Counted from the stretch's first letter, positions 35,788-46,045 are shown. The stretch is 64,000 bases of DNA from Bradyrhizobium sp. SSBR45G (GCF_030159255.1 NZ_BSCT01000009.1:1-64000), one strand, 5' to 3'. Notes: generated by a model not told the origin, from the letters alone. Translations and numbers: made by a program.

Positions 35788-37869
35788 ATGCCTGATTCAA
35801 AACTGCCTGATTCCAAATCCCCCGATTCCAAATCCGAACACGCCAAGGCCGGCTTCCAGTACAGCCTCAGCAACCTGAAGCCCGCCGCACCGGTCGATAA
35901 GGTCACGATCAGCTTCCCCGACGGCGCCAAGCGCGAATATCCCAGGGGCACCACCGGCTTCGACATCGCCAAGGGCATCTCGCCCTCGCTCGCCAAGCGC
36001 ACGGTCGCGATGGCGCTGAACGGCGACCTCGCCGACCTCAACGACCCGATCGACGAGGATGCCAAGCTCGAGCTCGTCGACCGCGACGATCCGCGGGCGC
36101 TGGAATTGATCCGGCACGACTGCGCGCATGTGCTGGCCGAAGCCGTGCAGGCGCTGTGGCCGGGCACCCAGGTCACGATCGGACCGGTGATCGAAAACGG
36201 CTTCTATTACGACTTCTTCCGCAACGAGCCGTTCACCCCGGAGGATTTCGCGGCGATCGAGAAGAAGATGCGCGAGATCATCGGCCGCGACAAGCCCTTC
36301 ACCAAGGAGGTGTGGGACCGCGAGAAGACCAAGCAGGTGTTCCGCGACAAGGGCGAGGCCTTCAAGGTCGAGCTGGTCGACGCCATTCCGGGCGAGGAGC
36401 CGATCAAGATCTACTACCAGGGCGACTGGTTCGACCTCTGCCGCGGCCCGCACATGACCTCGACGGGCAAGATCGGCAACGCCTTCAAGCTGATGAAGGT
36501 GGCGGGCGCCTATTGGCGCGGCGATTCCAACAACCCGATGCTGACCCGCATCTACGGCACCGCGTTCGCCAAGCAGGAGCAGCTCGACGCCTATCTGAAG
36601 CAGATCGAGGAGGCCGAAAAGCGCGACCACCGCAAGCTCGGCCGCGAGCTCGACCTGTTTCATTTCCAGGAGGAAGGCCCCGGTGTCGTGTTCTGGCACG
36701 CCAAGGGCTGGAGCATCTTCCAGGCCCTGATCGCCTACATGCGCCGGCGTCTTGCCGGTGACTATGACGAGGTCAACGCGCCGCAGATCCTCGACAAGTC
36801 GCTGTGGGAGACCTCCGGCCATTGGGGCTGGTACCGCGAGAACATGTTCGCGGCGCAGTCCGCCGGCGACGAGGCCGAGGACAAGCGCTGGTTCGCGCTG
36901 AAGCCGATGAACTGCCCCGGTCACGTGCAGATCTTCAAGCACGGCCTGAAGAGCTACCGCGATCTGCCGCTGCGGCTCGCCGAATTCGGCGTGGTGCATC
37001 GCTACGAGGCCTCGGGCGCGATGCACGGCTTGATGCGCGTGCGCGGCTTCACCCAGGACGACGCGCATGTGTTCTGCACCGAGGACCAGCTCGCCGACGA
37101 GTGCCTGAAGATCAACGACCTGATCCTGTCGACCTATTCGGATTTCGGCTTCGAGGGCGAGCTGACGGTCAAGCTCTCGACCCGGCCGGACAAGCGCGTC
37201 GGCACCGACGAGATGTGGGATCACGCCGAGCGCGTGATGGCCACCGTGCTGAACGAGATCAAGGCGCAGAGCAACCACGTCCGCACCGAGATCAATCCGG
37301 GCGAAGGCGCGTTCTACGGGCCGAAGTTCGAATATGTGCTGCGCGACGCCATCGGCCGCGACTGGCAGTGCGGCACCACGCAGGTCGACTTCAACCTGCC
37401 GGAGCGGTTCGGCGCGTTCTACATCGACGCCGACGGCGCCAAGAAGGCCCCGGTGATGGTCCATCGCGCCATCTGCGGCTCGATGGAGCGATTCATCGGC
37501 ATCCTGATCGAGCACTATGCCGGCAGCTTCCCGCTGTGGCTGGCGCCGACGCAGGTCGTCGTCACCACGATCACCTCCGAAGGCGACGAATACGCCAAGC
37601 AGGTGCTGGCGGCGCTGCGGCGGGCGGGCTTGCGGGCCGAGATCGATCTGCGCAACGAGAAGATCAACTACAAGGTCCGCGAGCACTCGCTGCAGAAGAT
37701 CCCGGCGCTGCTCGTCGTCGGCAAGAAGGAGGCCGAGACGCATTCGGTCTCCGTCCGAAGGCTCGGCCGCGATGGCCAGACCGTGATGCCGACCGCGGAA
37801 GCCATCGCCGCTTTGGTTGACGAGGCGACCCCGCCCGACGTGCGGCGGCGCCAGCGCGAGGCGGCCTGA
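35788..37869 (+). CDS. thrS: Threonyl-tRNA synthetase
   Basis: The 693-residue product has a TGS domain ([13 protein letters not shown]), the second additional domain with [20 protein letters not shown], the class II catalytic core with [16 protein letters not shown] (zinc cysteine) and [20 protein letters not shown], and a C-terminal anticodon-binding domain. ATG at 35788 follows AAGGAG. It is longer than the E. coli enzyme mainly through an N-terminal tail of three near-repeats of PDSK ([17 protein letters not shown]), which is unusual and probably disordered. Confidence 0.97.
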   Translation: MPDSKLPDSKSPDSKSEHAKAGFQYSLSNLKPAAPVDKVTISFPDGAKREYPRGTTGFDIAKGISPSLAKRTVAMALNGDLADLNDPIDEDAKLELVDRDDPRALELIRHDCAHVLAEAVQALWPGTQVTIGPVIENGFYYDFFRNEPFTPEDFAAIEKKMREIIGRDKPFTKEVWDREKTKQVFRDKGEAFKVELVDAIPGEEPIKIYYQGDWFDLCRGPHMTSTGKIGNAFKLMKVAGAYWRGDSNNPMLTRIYGTAFAKQEQLDAYLKQIEEAEKRDHRKLGRELDLFHFQEEGPGVVFWHAKGWSIFQALIAYMRRRLAGDYDEVNAPQILDKSLWETSGHWGWYRENMFAAQSAGDEAEDKRWFALKPMNCPGHVQIFKHGLKSYRDLPLRLAEFGVVHRYEASGAMHGLMRVRGFTQDDAHVFCTEDQLADECLKINDLILSTYSDFGFEGELTVKLSTRPDKRVGTDEMWDHAERVMATVLNEIKAQSNHVRTEINPGEGAFYGPKFEYVLRDAIGRDWQCGTTQVDFNLPERFGAFYIDADGAKKAPVMVHRAICGSMERFIGILIEHYAGSFPLWLAPTQVVVTTITSEGDEYAKQVLAALRRAGLRAEIDLRNEKINYKVREHSLQKIPALLVVGKKEAETHSVSVRRLGRDGQTVMPTAEAIAALVDEATPPDVRRRQREAA

Positions 37870-37872
37870 CGA

Positions 37873-37923
37873 CGTAACCCGGATGAGCGGAGGCCTGCGC
37901 CCACAAGGGCGCAGGCGACAGCG
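37873..37923. repeat. Family C repeat (single arm)
   Basis: CGTAACCCGGATGAGCGG matches the left arm at 22432. It is followed by a small inverted GCGCCCACAAGGGCGC. It lies four bases after thrS. Confidence 0.6.
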
Positions 37924-38003
37924 ACGTGCGAGGCCAGCCACGCATTCTCCGTCATTGCTAGCACGGGGGGAGCTTGCTCCCGAGCGAGGGAGAGCCCGTC
38001 GTT

Positions 38004-38140
38004 GGTAGGGTGGGCAAAGGCGCGCTCCACCTGCATCTCGGCTGGCACAGCGCCATCGCGCGCCGTGCCCACCGCCCTCACCCACCCGCGCCGGTGGTGG
38101 GCACGCGCCGCCTGACGGCGTCGCTTTGCCCACCCTCCTG
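38004..38140. repeat. Composite inverted repeat, family D
   Basis: Outer arms GTAGGGTGGGCAAAGG and TTTGCCCACCCTCC face each other. The inner unit at 38096-38134 is GGTGGGCACGCGCC...GCTTTGCCCACC. The same motif recurs at 44041-44176, 45836-45880 and 47292-47335. Confidence 0.8.
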
Positions 38141-38153
38141 GTCCGGGCCCTCG

Positions 38154-39065
38154 TCACGCCGACAGGCTGGCCACGGTTCCGGAGGCTCGCGCCTCCCTGC
38201 CCGCCGCCTGCAGCGCCACTTCGGCGCATTCGGCCATGTAGAGGAACATCGTCGCGAGCATCCGCTCGATGGCCTCGCGTCCCCGCGGCAGGATGGTGAG
38301 CGCGTCGTTGCCGGCGCCGCCGCGGACGAGCAGCCCCTGCTCCTCGGCGTCCCGCAGCAGCGTCAGCACGTGCTTGCGCGAGACCGAAAAGCGCGTCGCC
38401 AGCGCGTTGATGGAGAGCGGCACGGGACCATCGGGCGGGAACGGCTGGTCCGCCCCCCCGCCCTGGGCGAGGCTGAACAGGATCACCATGCCGGCGGTGC
38501 GCTCGGCAAACGGCCCGAGCTCCGGCGCGCCATCGAGCACACGCAGGCCGGCGATGAAGCGGCGGCCGAGCTCGAGCACGAAGGTCTTGACGAAGGCAGG
38601 GTCGCTCAGCGCGGCCCGATAGGCCACAGCTGCGGGGATCACCGCGCTCATCGCGTCGAATTGCACGCCCCAGCGATCGCGGTGCAGCGCGGTCAGCCTG
38701 TCGGTCGGCACCAGCGGACGACGACGACGGTCGAGATGCGGCGCCGAGGCCACGAAGCCCGCCGCGCGCATCAAGGCCAGCATCGCCTCGCAGCGGCCGC
38801 CGCTGCACAAATCGAGCCTGGCGCACATCTCCTTCATCGCGCCGACGGTGAGCCCAAGCTCGCCGTCGCGCTCCCCGGCGAAATGCAGGTACAGCGCGAC
38901 ATGCGGAAACAGCGCCCGCGCCCGGTCGCTGAGCAGCGCATTCAGGATGCGGTCGCCGCGATAGAGCCTGACGGCGGCCTCGGTCGAGGCGCGCATCGCC
39001 TGGGCGAAGCCTAGCTGGCCGCGCAGACGGATGACGGCGTCGGGTGAAGGTGTCAGCGCGGTCAT
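38154..39065 (-). CDS. Probable winged-helix regulator, unknown ligand
   Basis: The 303-residue product is helical and contains two HTH-like segments: GAMKEMCARLDLCSGGRCEAM (about residues 75-95) and PLSINALATRFSVSRKHVLTLL (about 217-238), the latter a convincing winged-helix recognition region. No receiver or membrane segment. It resembles MarR/IclR-like proteins only in the DNA-binding motif. ATG at 39065. It is divergent from a nitroreductase gene with a 305-bp spacer and may control it, but no operator is clear. Confidence 0.65.
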   Translation of the reverse strand: MTALTPSPDAVIRLRGQLGFAQAMRASTEAAVRLYRGDRILNALLSDRARALFPHVALYLHFAGERDGELGLTVGAMKEMCARLDLCSGGRCEAMLALMRAAGFVASAPHLDRRRRPLVPTDRLTALHRDRWGVQFDAMSAVIPAAVAYRAALSDPAFVKTFVLELGRRFIAGLRVLDGAPELGPFAERTAGMVILFSLAQGGGADQPFPPDGPVPLSINALATRFSVSRKHVLTLLRDAEEQGLLVRGGAGNDALTILPRGREAIERMLATMFLYMAECAEVALQAAGREARASGTVASLSA

Positions 39066-39370
39066 CGGTAGGTCGGATCTTGCACGTCGAGCAGCCCCCG
39101 TGGATCTCTCGACATTATGTTTTTACCGGCTTGCCAAAGGTTCGACAATTCGCAGCCGATATCGCGGTTCGGACAGATAGCCGCAGCGGTCGGGCCATCT
39201 GCCCATCGCCATGCGCGAAGCCAGGGGCTGGAACCCGCAATGGCTGCAGCATCGGCGCCGGCCGCACGATCTGCAAGGCGGTAGAACCGATCAAAACGCC
39301 GTGGCGTGGCCTCGTTGCAGGCCGGCCCGCATGCTATCTCTCGCGCGAACAACCAACGAGATCCAACGAC
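39066..39370. other. Divergent spacer, no gene
   Basis: This 305-bp spacer lies between the winged-helix gene and the nitroreductase gene. Both promoters must be here; I saw no distinct motif. Confidence 0.4.
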
Positions 39371-39934
39371 GTGCCTGACGCCCTTGAACTCCTGAAGACC
39401 CGCCGCTCCGTGAAGCCGCGCGAGATGAGCGGTCCCGGCCCCTCGGCCGCCGAGCTCGACACCATCCTGACCATCGGCGCCCGAGTGCCCGACCATGGCA
39501 AGCTCGCGCCCTGGCGCTTCATCGTGTTCGAGGGCGAGGGCCGCCGCCGCGCCGGCGAGGTCATCGCCGCCGTGTTCGCCAAGACGCACCCCCAGGCGAC
39601 CGCGGCCGAGCTCGAGGTGGAGAAGAACCGCTTCATGGAGGCGCCGCTGGTGATCGGCCTCGTCAGCTTCACCAAGCCGCATCCGAAGGTGCCCGCCTAC
39701 GAGCAGGAGCTCTCGGCCGGCGCAAGCGCGATGAACATCCTGACGGCGGCGACCGCGCTCGGCTACGGCGGCTGCTGGCTGTCCGGCTGGTTCATGTTCG
39801 ACCGCGACGTGATGGACGGTCTGGGACTGAAGCCGGAGGAGAAGCTGGCGGGTCTCATTCATATCGGCAAGCCGACCAAGCCGAGCGAGGACCGCCCGCG
39901 TCCGGCGCTCGCGGATATCGTGACGCGCTTCTGA
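39371..39934 (+). CDS. Nitroreductase-family protein (YdjA-like)
   Basis: The 187-residue product has the FMN-binding start LLKTRRSVKPREMSGPGPSA, then ILTIGARVPDHGKLAPWRFI and ATALGYGGCWLSGWFM. It belongs to the short YdjA-like branch of the nitroreductase family, which reduces nitro or enone groups with NAD(P)H. The GTG start at 39371 was chosen because upstream residues look non-coding. Physiological substrate unknown. Confidence 0.9.
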   Translation: MPDALELLKTRRSVKPREMSGPGPSAAELDTILTIGARVPDHGKLAPWRFIVFEGEGRRRAGEVIAAVFAKTHPQATAAELEVEKNRFMEAPLVIGLVSFTKPHPKVPAYEQELSAGASAMNILTAATALGYGGCWLSGWFMFDRDVMDGLGLKPEEKLAGLIHIGKPTKPSEDRPRPALADIVTRF

Positions 39935-39950
39935 TCGCCACAACTTCCGC

Positions 39951-40092
39951 CGTCGTCCCGGCGAACGCCGGGACCCATAACCACCGGCGGGTGTGGTGAC
40001 AGACTCTGGGTCGGCACCGCCCTTCACCACATCGCCCTGTGGCTATGGGTCCCGGATCGGCGCGTGCCTGCGGCACGCTTGTCCGGGACGAC
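39951..40092. repeat. Palindromic repeat related to family B
   Basis: CGTCGTCCCGGCG... and ...TCCGGGACGAC face each other, with inner GGGACCCATAACCACC and GGCTATGGGTCCC arms. A truncated left half recurs at 45964-46020. It lies between the nitroreductase gene and the convergent signalling gene. Confidence 0.85.
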
Positions 40093-40120
40093 ATTTGTGG
40101 GTGTGGCAACCATCATCCCG

Positions 40121-42637
40121 TCACGCCGCCTTCGACGCTCTCGCGCCGAACCGCGCCAGGAGACCCGCGATCTCCGACGCCGGCCTTGCGGCGCTGAACA
40201 GAAAACCCTGGACCTGGTTGCAGCCTTCGGCGCGCAGCCAGTCGAGCTGGTCGGAGGTCTCGACGCCCTCCGCGGTCGTGGTGATATTGAGGCTGCGGCC
40301 AAGCCCTGCGATGGCGCGGACGATGGCGACGCAGTCGGAGCGCTGCGCAAGATCCTTCACGAAGGAGCGGTCGATCTTGATCTTGTCGAACGGGAAGCTG
40401 CGGAGATAGCTGAGGCTGGAATAGCCGGTACCGAAATCATCCATCGAGATGCGGATGCCGAGCCCGCGCAGCTGGTGCAGGGTCGCGAGATTGGCCTCGG
40501 TCTCGGCGAGCAGGATCGACTCGGTGATCTCCAGCTCGAGCCGCTCCGGCGCGAGCCCCGACTGCGCCAGCGCCTGCATCACGACCTGCACCAGGTTGCG
40601 GCTGCGGAACTGCACGGGCGAGAGATTCACCGCGACCTTGATGCCGTCGGGCCAGCCGGCGGCTTCACGACACGCCTCGCGCAACACCCATTCGCCGAGC
40701 GGCACGATCAGGCCGATGTCCTCCGCCACAGGAATGAACTCGGCCGGCGAGATCATGCCCTTGTCGGGATGGCGCCAGCGCAGCAGGCATTCGAAGCCGG
40801 AGATGGTGTTGGTCGCGACATCGACCAGCGGCTGATAGTGCAGCTCGAAATCGCCTTCGGCAAAGGCGTGACGCAGGTCGTGCTCCATGTCGCGGCGCTT
40901 CTGCGCCTGGCGGTCCATCTCCTTCTCGAAGAAGCGATGCACGCCGCCGCCTTCCTCTTTGGCGCGGTACAGCGCCATGTCGGCATTCTTCATCAGCTCC
41001 TCGCTGGTCGCGCCGTCGGACGGCGCAAGCGCAATTCCGATCGACGCGCCGATCACGAGCTCATGTCCCTCGATCTCGTAGGGCGCGCTCAACGCCTGGA
41101 TCAGCTTCGCCGCGACATCGCTGGCCTCGTTGAGCGACGGCCCGTCGGCGAGGATGACCGCGAATTCGTCACCGCCGAGCCGCGCCGCCAGATTGCCGCC
41201 CTGCACCCGCTCCCTGAGCCGGTCGGCCACCGCCTGCAGCAGGCGGTCGCCCATGGGATGACCGAGCGAGTCGTTGACGTTCTTGAACAGATCGAGATCG
41301 ACGCACAGCACGGCGATCGATCGGGCGCCGGCCGCGCCAGGCTGCAGCGCCTGCCGCAGGCGCTCCTGATACAATTCGCGATTGGGCAGATTGGTCAGGC
41401 CGTCATGATGCGCCATGTGCGCGATCCGGGCTTCGACCTTGCGGCGCTCGGTGATGTCGACGATGGCGACGAGGAAACCGTCGCGTCCCTCGTAGGAGAT
41501 CCGGCGGCCATAGGCCAGCACGTCGATCAGCGCGCGGTCGGCGGTGGCGTGCCGCCACTCGCGATGGAAATCGTCCCGCGCCGTCAGTCGCGCCATCGCG
41601 TCGTCGAGATCGGCCGTTTCACTCTCGGGCCAGAGATCCCAGATGGTCATGCCGAGCAGCCGATCGCGCTCATAGCCATAATGCTCGGCAGCGGCGGCGT
41701 TGACCTTCATGATGCGGCCGGTCTCCGTATCGAAGATGCCCATCGGCAGCGGGTTGGTGTCGAACAACAGGCGGAACGACGCCTCGCGGCGCTTGAGCGC
41801 GGTGACATCGGACACGGTCAGCGAGACGATGTCGCCGAACGCATGCACGCCGAGCCGCAGATTGCGATCGTCGCAATCGAGCTCGAACTGATCGCGGCTG
41901 CCATGCGTCACCACGGCGAACAACCGTGCCAGCACGTCGGCGCTGCCGAGCATCGTCCCGCCCTGCCTCAACCGACGCCATTGCAGCTCGGCCGGCGAAA
42001 GCTTCAGGAGCGCCGCCGCGGACTGATTGTGATGAACGACCTGGAAATCACAGGCCACGCCGGCGCTGTCACGAATGGTGGCGAGCGAGACGACGCCGTC
42101 CTCGGTGGTGGAGAAGATCGAATCGAGCAGATTGTACTGCGCGGCGCGCTCGTTGATGTAGGTGCCGACCAGCGTCCGGCCCCAGCGCGAGCTGGTCGGC
42201 AGCGCCAGCACGTCGTAGGTGCGCACCATGCCGTCACGCACGCAATAGGCCGTCGACAGATGCGGCTTGCAGCTCGTCACGGCGCAGATCGCGGCTTCCG
42301 TCAGCACCGTCGCGCAGTCCGGCGACACGGACTCGACCGGAATGTCCCAGCCGTCGTCCTGCAGCCATTGCTGGACGTAGCGGCCGCTGCGGGTGATTTC
42401 GAGCCGGTCGTCCTCCTCCCGCAGCAGCGCGACGTGGTCGGCAAGACGGCCGAGGCTTCCCAGCATCACGTCTTCGTAGCGGGGCAGACTCTGGCCGGGC
42501 TGCAACGCCGCGTGCCATTTGCGCTTGAGCACCGGGATGTCCTCGAACAGATCATTGCTGACCGTCGGGGACGTCTTCTTCTTCGCGGCACTCATCGCAT
42601 CGTACTCAATCGCCAGCTGCTCGGAGCGGTACTCCAT
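40121..42637 (-). CDS. PAS-GGDEF-EAL c-di-GMP signalling protein
   Basis: The 838-residue cytoplasmic protein has an N-terminal PAS_5-like domain (about residues 33-165), two further PAS regions (about 165-280, 283-400), a GGDEF domain with ARLGGDEFAV (GGDEF at 488-492) and a C-terminal EAL domain. In the EAL domain the motif reads ECL, but VNLSPVQF, LEITESIL, MDDFGTGYSSLSYL and IDRSFV are kept. It can therefore both make and break c-di-GMP, controlled by its PAS sensors. ATG at 42637; ATG at 42595 is an alternative. Confidence 0.95.
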   Translation of the reverse strand: MEYRSEQLAIEYDAMSAAKKKTSPTVSNDLFEDIPVLKRKWHAALQPGQSLPRYEDVMLGSLGRLADHVALLREEDDRLEITRSGRYVQQWLQDDGWDIPVESVSPDCATVLTEAAICAVTSCKPHLSTAYCVRDGMVRTYDVLALPTSSRWGRTLVGTYINERAAQYNLLDSIFSTTEDGVVSLATIRDSAGVACDFQVVHHNQSAAALLKLSPAELQWRRLRQGGTMLGSADVLARLFAVVTHGSRDQFELDCDDRNLRLGVHAFGDIVSLTVSDVTALKRREASFRLLFDTNPLPMGIFDTETGRIMKVNAAAAEHYGYERDRLLGMTIWDLWPESETADLDDAMARLTARDDFHREWRHATADRALIDVLAYGRRISYEGRDGFLVAIVDITERRKVEARIAHMAHHDGLTNLPNRELYQERLRQALQPGAAGARSIAVLCVDLDLFKNVNDSLGHPMGDRLLQAVADRLRERVQGGNLAARLGGDEFAVILADGPSLNEASDVAAKLIQALSAPYEIEGHELVIGASIGIALAPSDGATSEELMKNADMALYRAKEEGGGVHRFFEKEMDRQAQKRRDMEHDLRHAFAEGDFELHYQPLVDVATNTISGFECLLRWRHPDKGMISPAEFIPVAEDIGLIVPLGEWVLREACREAAGWPDGIKVAVNLSPVQFRSRNLVQVVMQALAQSGLAPERLELEITESILLAETEANLATLHQLRGLGIRISMDDFGTGYSSLSYLRSFPFDKIKIDRSFVKDLAQRSDCVAIVRAIAGLGRSLNITTTAEGVETSDQLDWLRAEGCNQVQGFLFSAARPASEIAGLLARFGARASKAA

Positions 42638-43539
42638 GCAGATTTGTTTTTAACGGGCTGTAAATCCAGATTGGCCATGCAACGCGCGCCGCGACTATGA
42701 CGGTTCAAAGTCGTCCCATGGTTATCGCGCATTAGACACTATGACAGCCGCTTCACCTCTACAGCCGCCGAGAACAGACATCCTCCGCTCGCTGCGATGA
42801 GCAGCGACAACCAGACGTGACTGCGTGATCTCGCGGCGTGATATCGCCCGAGTGATGCATCCCACTGCCCCCATGATGTGAGGGCGCAAGGAGGACCGGA
42901 CCTCGACTGAGGCCCGTGGCCCGCCTGCGAAAATAAATGCAGGCGGCAGGTACCACAGGTTCAGCCGGAAATCCGGCCCTCCCTGCGCGATGGCTTTAAC
43001 GGCTGCTTCGCGTTCTCCCTGGTGCGCCGGGCTTTCTGGCCACCATCCCCCGCACGACGCGCGAGCGTCGCTACGAGGTTGATATCAGCTTCGGGATATC
43101 AGGACCGCGCGACTTGACCGTGCGTGACAGATCGTTCGTCGGCGCGAGCAACCCGCGCTGCAATCCACCACGCCCACCGCTCCCCGCCCCGCGTGCCGTG
43201 ACGACCGCGATACGCCCCTCATCCCGGGACGGGATGCGCGGAAAGATCGGCCTGATTTGCCCGACGGCGCAAGAACTAATAAGTGCGACAAAGTAACCCG
43301 ACGGGCAGACGTGACCAGGACTTGGCTGATTCCAGCGCCGGCAAGTCCCCCGAGCGCCTGGCCCGCACGTGACCAACGCGCACGTCCACAGTGCCTGCGA
43401 AAGTCTCGTACCTCGCCGTGCAGATTTCGTGCTATCAGCTTTGGGGCGTGGAAACGACGCTGTACACATGCGCATGCGGTGACAAAAGTCACTCCGTCGT
43501 CGCCGGGTGCATCGCTGGCACGGAGCAAGGAAGAAGGAC
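42638..43539. other. 900-bp spacer without a convincing gene
   Basis: Open frames here have poor composition and no good start signals. From about 42965 to 43055 there is a stretch (CGGAAATCCGGCCCTCCC...) of a type I recall as repeated in Bradyrhizobium. A TGATATC/GATATCA hairpin lies at 43080-43101. The CAAAGT..CCGACGGG motif near 43290 recurs near 45892. It looks like degenerate repeat-derived DNA. Confidence 0.45.
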
Positions 43540-44010
43540 ATGCGGGGCAAGATCGTTCTATTGGCAATGTGCTTGGGCGCAGCAGACGCGCAGGCTGTAG
43601 ACTACCGCTGGACGCAGGGCTTTGCGCAGGGGACGGTCGAGGCGATCATCGAGAACGCGCGTGGATCGAACCTCAACATCTACTGTCCAAGTGGGCAGGA
43701 GGACCACACGCCAGGCATGTTCGTCACAGGAACCGGGCTGAATCCGCCAGTTGGCGAGCGCGTGACGGCGCAGGTCATTGTCGATGGGAAAAACTACGCG
43801 TTTGACCTCGATGAGCAGCAGTTTAAGGCAGGGTCGCGTCTTGGCCTGCAGGATTTCCAGGCGCTGGTCTCGGCGCTCGCCGCGAGCCGTGCGCGTTCGT
43901 TCACGATCGAGTTTCCCAAATACGGCCTGGTAGAGACCTTCTCGCTTGCCGGTGCTGCCAAGGCGCTGGGCAAGGGCAAGACCTCGATACTCAAGGGCTG
44001 CGTGCCGTAG
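43540..44010 (+). CDS. Secreted hypothetical protein
   Basis: The 156-residue product has a signal peptide (MRGKIVLLAMCLGAADAQAV) and a mature beta-rich domain with EAIIENARGSNLNIYCPSGQ and GERVTAQVIVDGKNYAFDLD. Two cysteines (IYCPSG and KGCVP at the C-terminus) could form a disulfide. No named domain. ATG at 43540 follows AAGAAGGAC. A family D repeat follows the stop. Confidence 0.75.
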   Translation: MRGKIVLLAMCLGAADAQAVDYRWTQGFAQGTVEAIIENARGSNLNIYCPSGQEDHTPGMFVTGTGLNPPVGERVTAQVIVDGKNYAFDLDEQQFKAGSRLGLQDFQALVSALAASRARSFTIEFPKYGLVETFSLAGAAKALGKGKTSILKGCVP

Positions 44011-44040
44011 CCTCAAACGCCGGAGCCATTCGCAAAGATG

Positions 44041-44176
44041 GAGGGCGGGCAAAGGCGCTGCCGTGCCCCATCCACGCGCGAGATCGATATGGCGCCGTGC
44101 CCACCGTTTTCGCGATGAGGGCGCGGCTGCATGGTGGGCACGCTGCCGCCTTCGGCGGCCGCTTTGCACACCCTCC
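44041..44176. repeat. Composite inverted repeat, family D
   Basis: GAGGGCGGGCAAAGG at one end faces GCTTTGCACACCCTCC at the other. The inner unit is at 44133-44172. It fills the spacer between two convergent genes. Confidence 0.78.
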
Positions 44177-44179
44177 TCC

Positions 44180-45025
44180 CTACGCAAACCGCCGGGCGTG
44201 CACGACGTGTGGTCCTGCCTCGCTCGCGCTACAACGATCGGGCGCGCCGAGATAGCGGCCGATGATTCCGGTCAGGCCGACGTCCTCGATCTCGTCGAAG
44301 CCGCATGTACGCAGTTCGCGGCCAAGATCCGATGGATCGAAACGGCTCAGCCAGGGTTCGCCGATGGCGGCGGTGCGCGCGGCGAGCGCTTCGACATTGG
44401 CGCGGCGCGCCGGCGCGTAGTTGTCGAGCGGCTCGGTGTAGTCGAACACGACCTCCGCACCGGGCAGACTGGCGATGAACGTCAGCACCGCCAGGATCGC
44501 CTCGCGCCTGAGATAGGGCACGACCCCGAGCCAGGTGAAGAAGGCAGGCTCGTCCAGCCGGAAGCCGGCCGCCGCCAGCGCATCGCCGAGACGCTGCTGC
44601 TCGAAATCGACCGGCACGAAGGTGAGCGAAGCGGGCAAAGTGAGACCGGCCGCGGCGATACGCTCCCGTTTCCAGGACTGCGTGGCCGGATGGTCGGCCT
44701 CGAACACGCGCACCCCATGAGCTTCGTGCGGATTGCGCAGGCTGAACGTATCGAGGCCGGCGCCGATGATCGCGGCCTGACGGACGCCGCGCGCCACAGC
44801 CTTGGCCAGCGCATCCTCGGCGAACCGGCTGCGCGCGGCGATGAACCGCCTGAGCTGCTGCCTGGTTACGTCCGCTGTCGCGGCCGCGATGAGCGTGTCG
44901 GCATCGTCGCCGAGCAGCACGCGGGCCAGCGGATCGGCAAAGATGCTGGCGCCGTCGACGGTCTGATGCGCCGCGCGGAGGATGGCGGCTCCGAGTGCGG
45001 TGCGGCTGGGCTGTCCCATCTGCAT
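44180..45025 (-). CDS. SAM-dependent methyltransferase (TIGR00027/Ppm1-type)
   Basis: The 281-residue product has a leucine-carboxyl-methyltransferase-like fold with the SAM motif AAIIGAGLDTFSLRNPHEA, followed by VFEADHPATQSWKRERI. This TIGR00027 family methylates unknown small molecules; many members sit next to regulators. ATG at 45025 (MQMGQPSR) has GGGAGAGGG upstream. It is divergent from a TetR gene 98 bp away, which probably represses it. Confidence 0.88.
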   Translation of the reverse strand: MQMGQPSRTALGAAILRAAHQTVDGASIFADPLARVLLGDDADTLIAAATADVTRQQLRRFIAARSRFAEDALAKAVARGVRQAAIIGAGLDTFSLRNPHEAHGVRVFEADHPATQSWKRERIAAAGLTLPASLTFVPVDFEQQRLGDALAAAGFRLDEPAFFTWLGVVPYLRREAILAVLTFIASLPGAEVVFDYTEPLDNYAPARRANVEALAARTAAIGEPWLSRFDPSDLGRELRTCGFDEIEDVGLTGIIGRYLGAPDRCSASEAGPHVVHARRFA

Positions 45026-45123
45026 GACGATTGTCCCTCTCCCACACCGAGGCATCCGGTTGCGCAAGGTTGCGGGATAGCGCATAATTCTAACACTGTA
45101 AAGATTGAACGGGATTTGGGCAC
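45026..45123. promoter_or_regulatory. Divergent promoter/operator region of methyltransferase and TetR genes
   Basis: The 98-bp spacer contains an AT-rich block near 45088-45112 with TCTAACACTGTAAAGA, an imperfect dyad of the kind bound by TetR repressors. Both promoters must overlap it. Confidence 0.5.
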
Positions 45124-45738
45124 ATGGCAAGGCCGGCCAAGACGCCGCGCAAGACCTATCATCATGGCGACCTGCGCAACGCGCTGCTGACGGCGGCGCG
45201 CGAGGTGCTGGAGGAGCGCGGGCCGTCGTTCCTCGGGTTGCGCGAGATCTCACGCCGCGTCGGCGTCTCAGCGCCGTCGGCCTATCATCATTTTCCTAGC
45301 CGCGACGCCATCGCGCTCGGCCTCGCCGAGCAGGGCGCGGCAGAGCTCGCCGCATGCCTTGCCGCGGCGCCGCCAAACCCGGGCGGCTCGCTCCTGACCT
45401 ATGGCGAGGCCTATATCGCCTTCGTGCGCGCCAATCCTGCGCTCTACCGGCTGATGTTCGGCGAGGGTTTTCCGGCCGTGTCAGAGCACAGCGCAGCGAT
45501 CCGCGCCTTGCGGACGCGCAGCTACGAGATCATGAAGGCGAGCCTCGAGTCCCGGCTGACGGCCGCGGAGCTGCCGATTGCCGGCTTGTTCCTGTGGGCG
45601 CTCGTGCACGGCCTCGGTCTGCTGCTCATCGACCGCCAGATCGTTCGCGATGACGACCTGAACGACGTCATTCGCAGGGTGCTGACGCTGGCCGGGACCG
45701 GCCTCATGCGTGGTCCGGGACGGCACGACGGAAAATGA
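45124..45738 (+). CDS. TetR-family transcriptional regulator
   Basis: The 204-residue product has a TetR HTH (LREISRRVGVSAPSAYHHFP at about residues 39-58) preceded by YHHGDLRNALLTAAREVLEE. The C-terminal domain resembles TetR_C_13/WHG, with EAYIAFVRANPALYRLMFGE. It probably controls itself and the divergent methyltransferase gene. ATG at 45124. Confidence 0.92.
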   Translation: MARPAKTPRKTYHHGDLRNALLTAAREVLEERGPSFLGLREISRRVGVSAPSAYHHFPSRDAIALGLAEQGAAELAACLAAAPPNPGGSLLTYGEAYIAFVRANPALYRLMFGEGFPAVSEHSAAIRALRTRSYEIMKASLESRLTAAELPIAGLFLWALVHGLGLLLIDRQIVRDDDLNDVIRRVLTLAGTGLMRGPGRHDGK

Positions 45739-46045
45739 GCCCGCCGCCGTTACGACGGAGACCTCCGTTCCGCCTGGGGCGTTCGAGACAGGGCCCCTTC
45801 TCGCACAAGGCATCCACTCGCGGTCCCAGATCGATGGTGGGCACGCTGCCGCCTGACGGCAGCTGCTTTGCCTGCCCTACGCTCCTGCAACAAAGTCATC
45901 CGACGGGGCAGATGCGACACGAATAGGCCGCCATGTGGCACGGCCGCCTCGACCGTCACTGCTGTCGTCCCGGCCTCGAGCCGGGACCCATAACCACCGG
46001 CCGCCGTGGTGAAGCGCGTTCCCGCCCCCAACACGACGCTCTACA
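45739..46045. other. Repeat-filled spacer after the TetR gene
   Basis: This 307-bp spacer contains a family D unit (45836-45880) and a truncated family B-like arm (45964-46020). A CAAAGT-N-A-CCGACGGG motif near 45892 is shared with 43290. No gene. Confidence 0.6.
45836..45880. repeat. Family D repeat
   Basis: GGTGGGCACGCTGCCGCC-TGA-CGGCAGCTGCTTTGCC, an imperfect hairpin. Confidence 0.75.

Noticed and set aside
35797..38826. 1009-residue minus-strand frame
   Set aside because: Antisense to thrS; an artefact of high GC content.
40064..42700. 878-residue plus-strand frame
   Set aside because: Antisense to the PAS-GGDEF-EAL gene, which has all its catalytic motifs.
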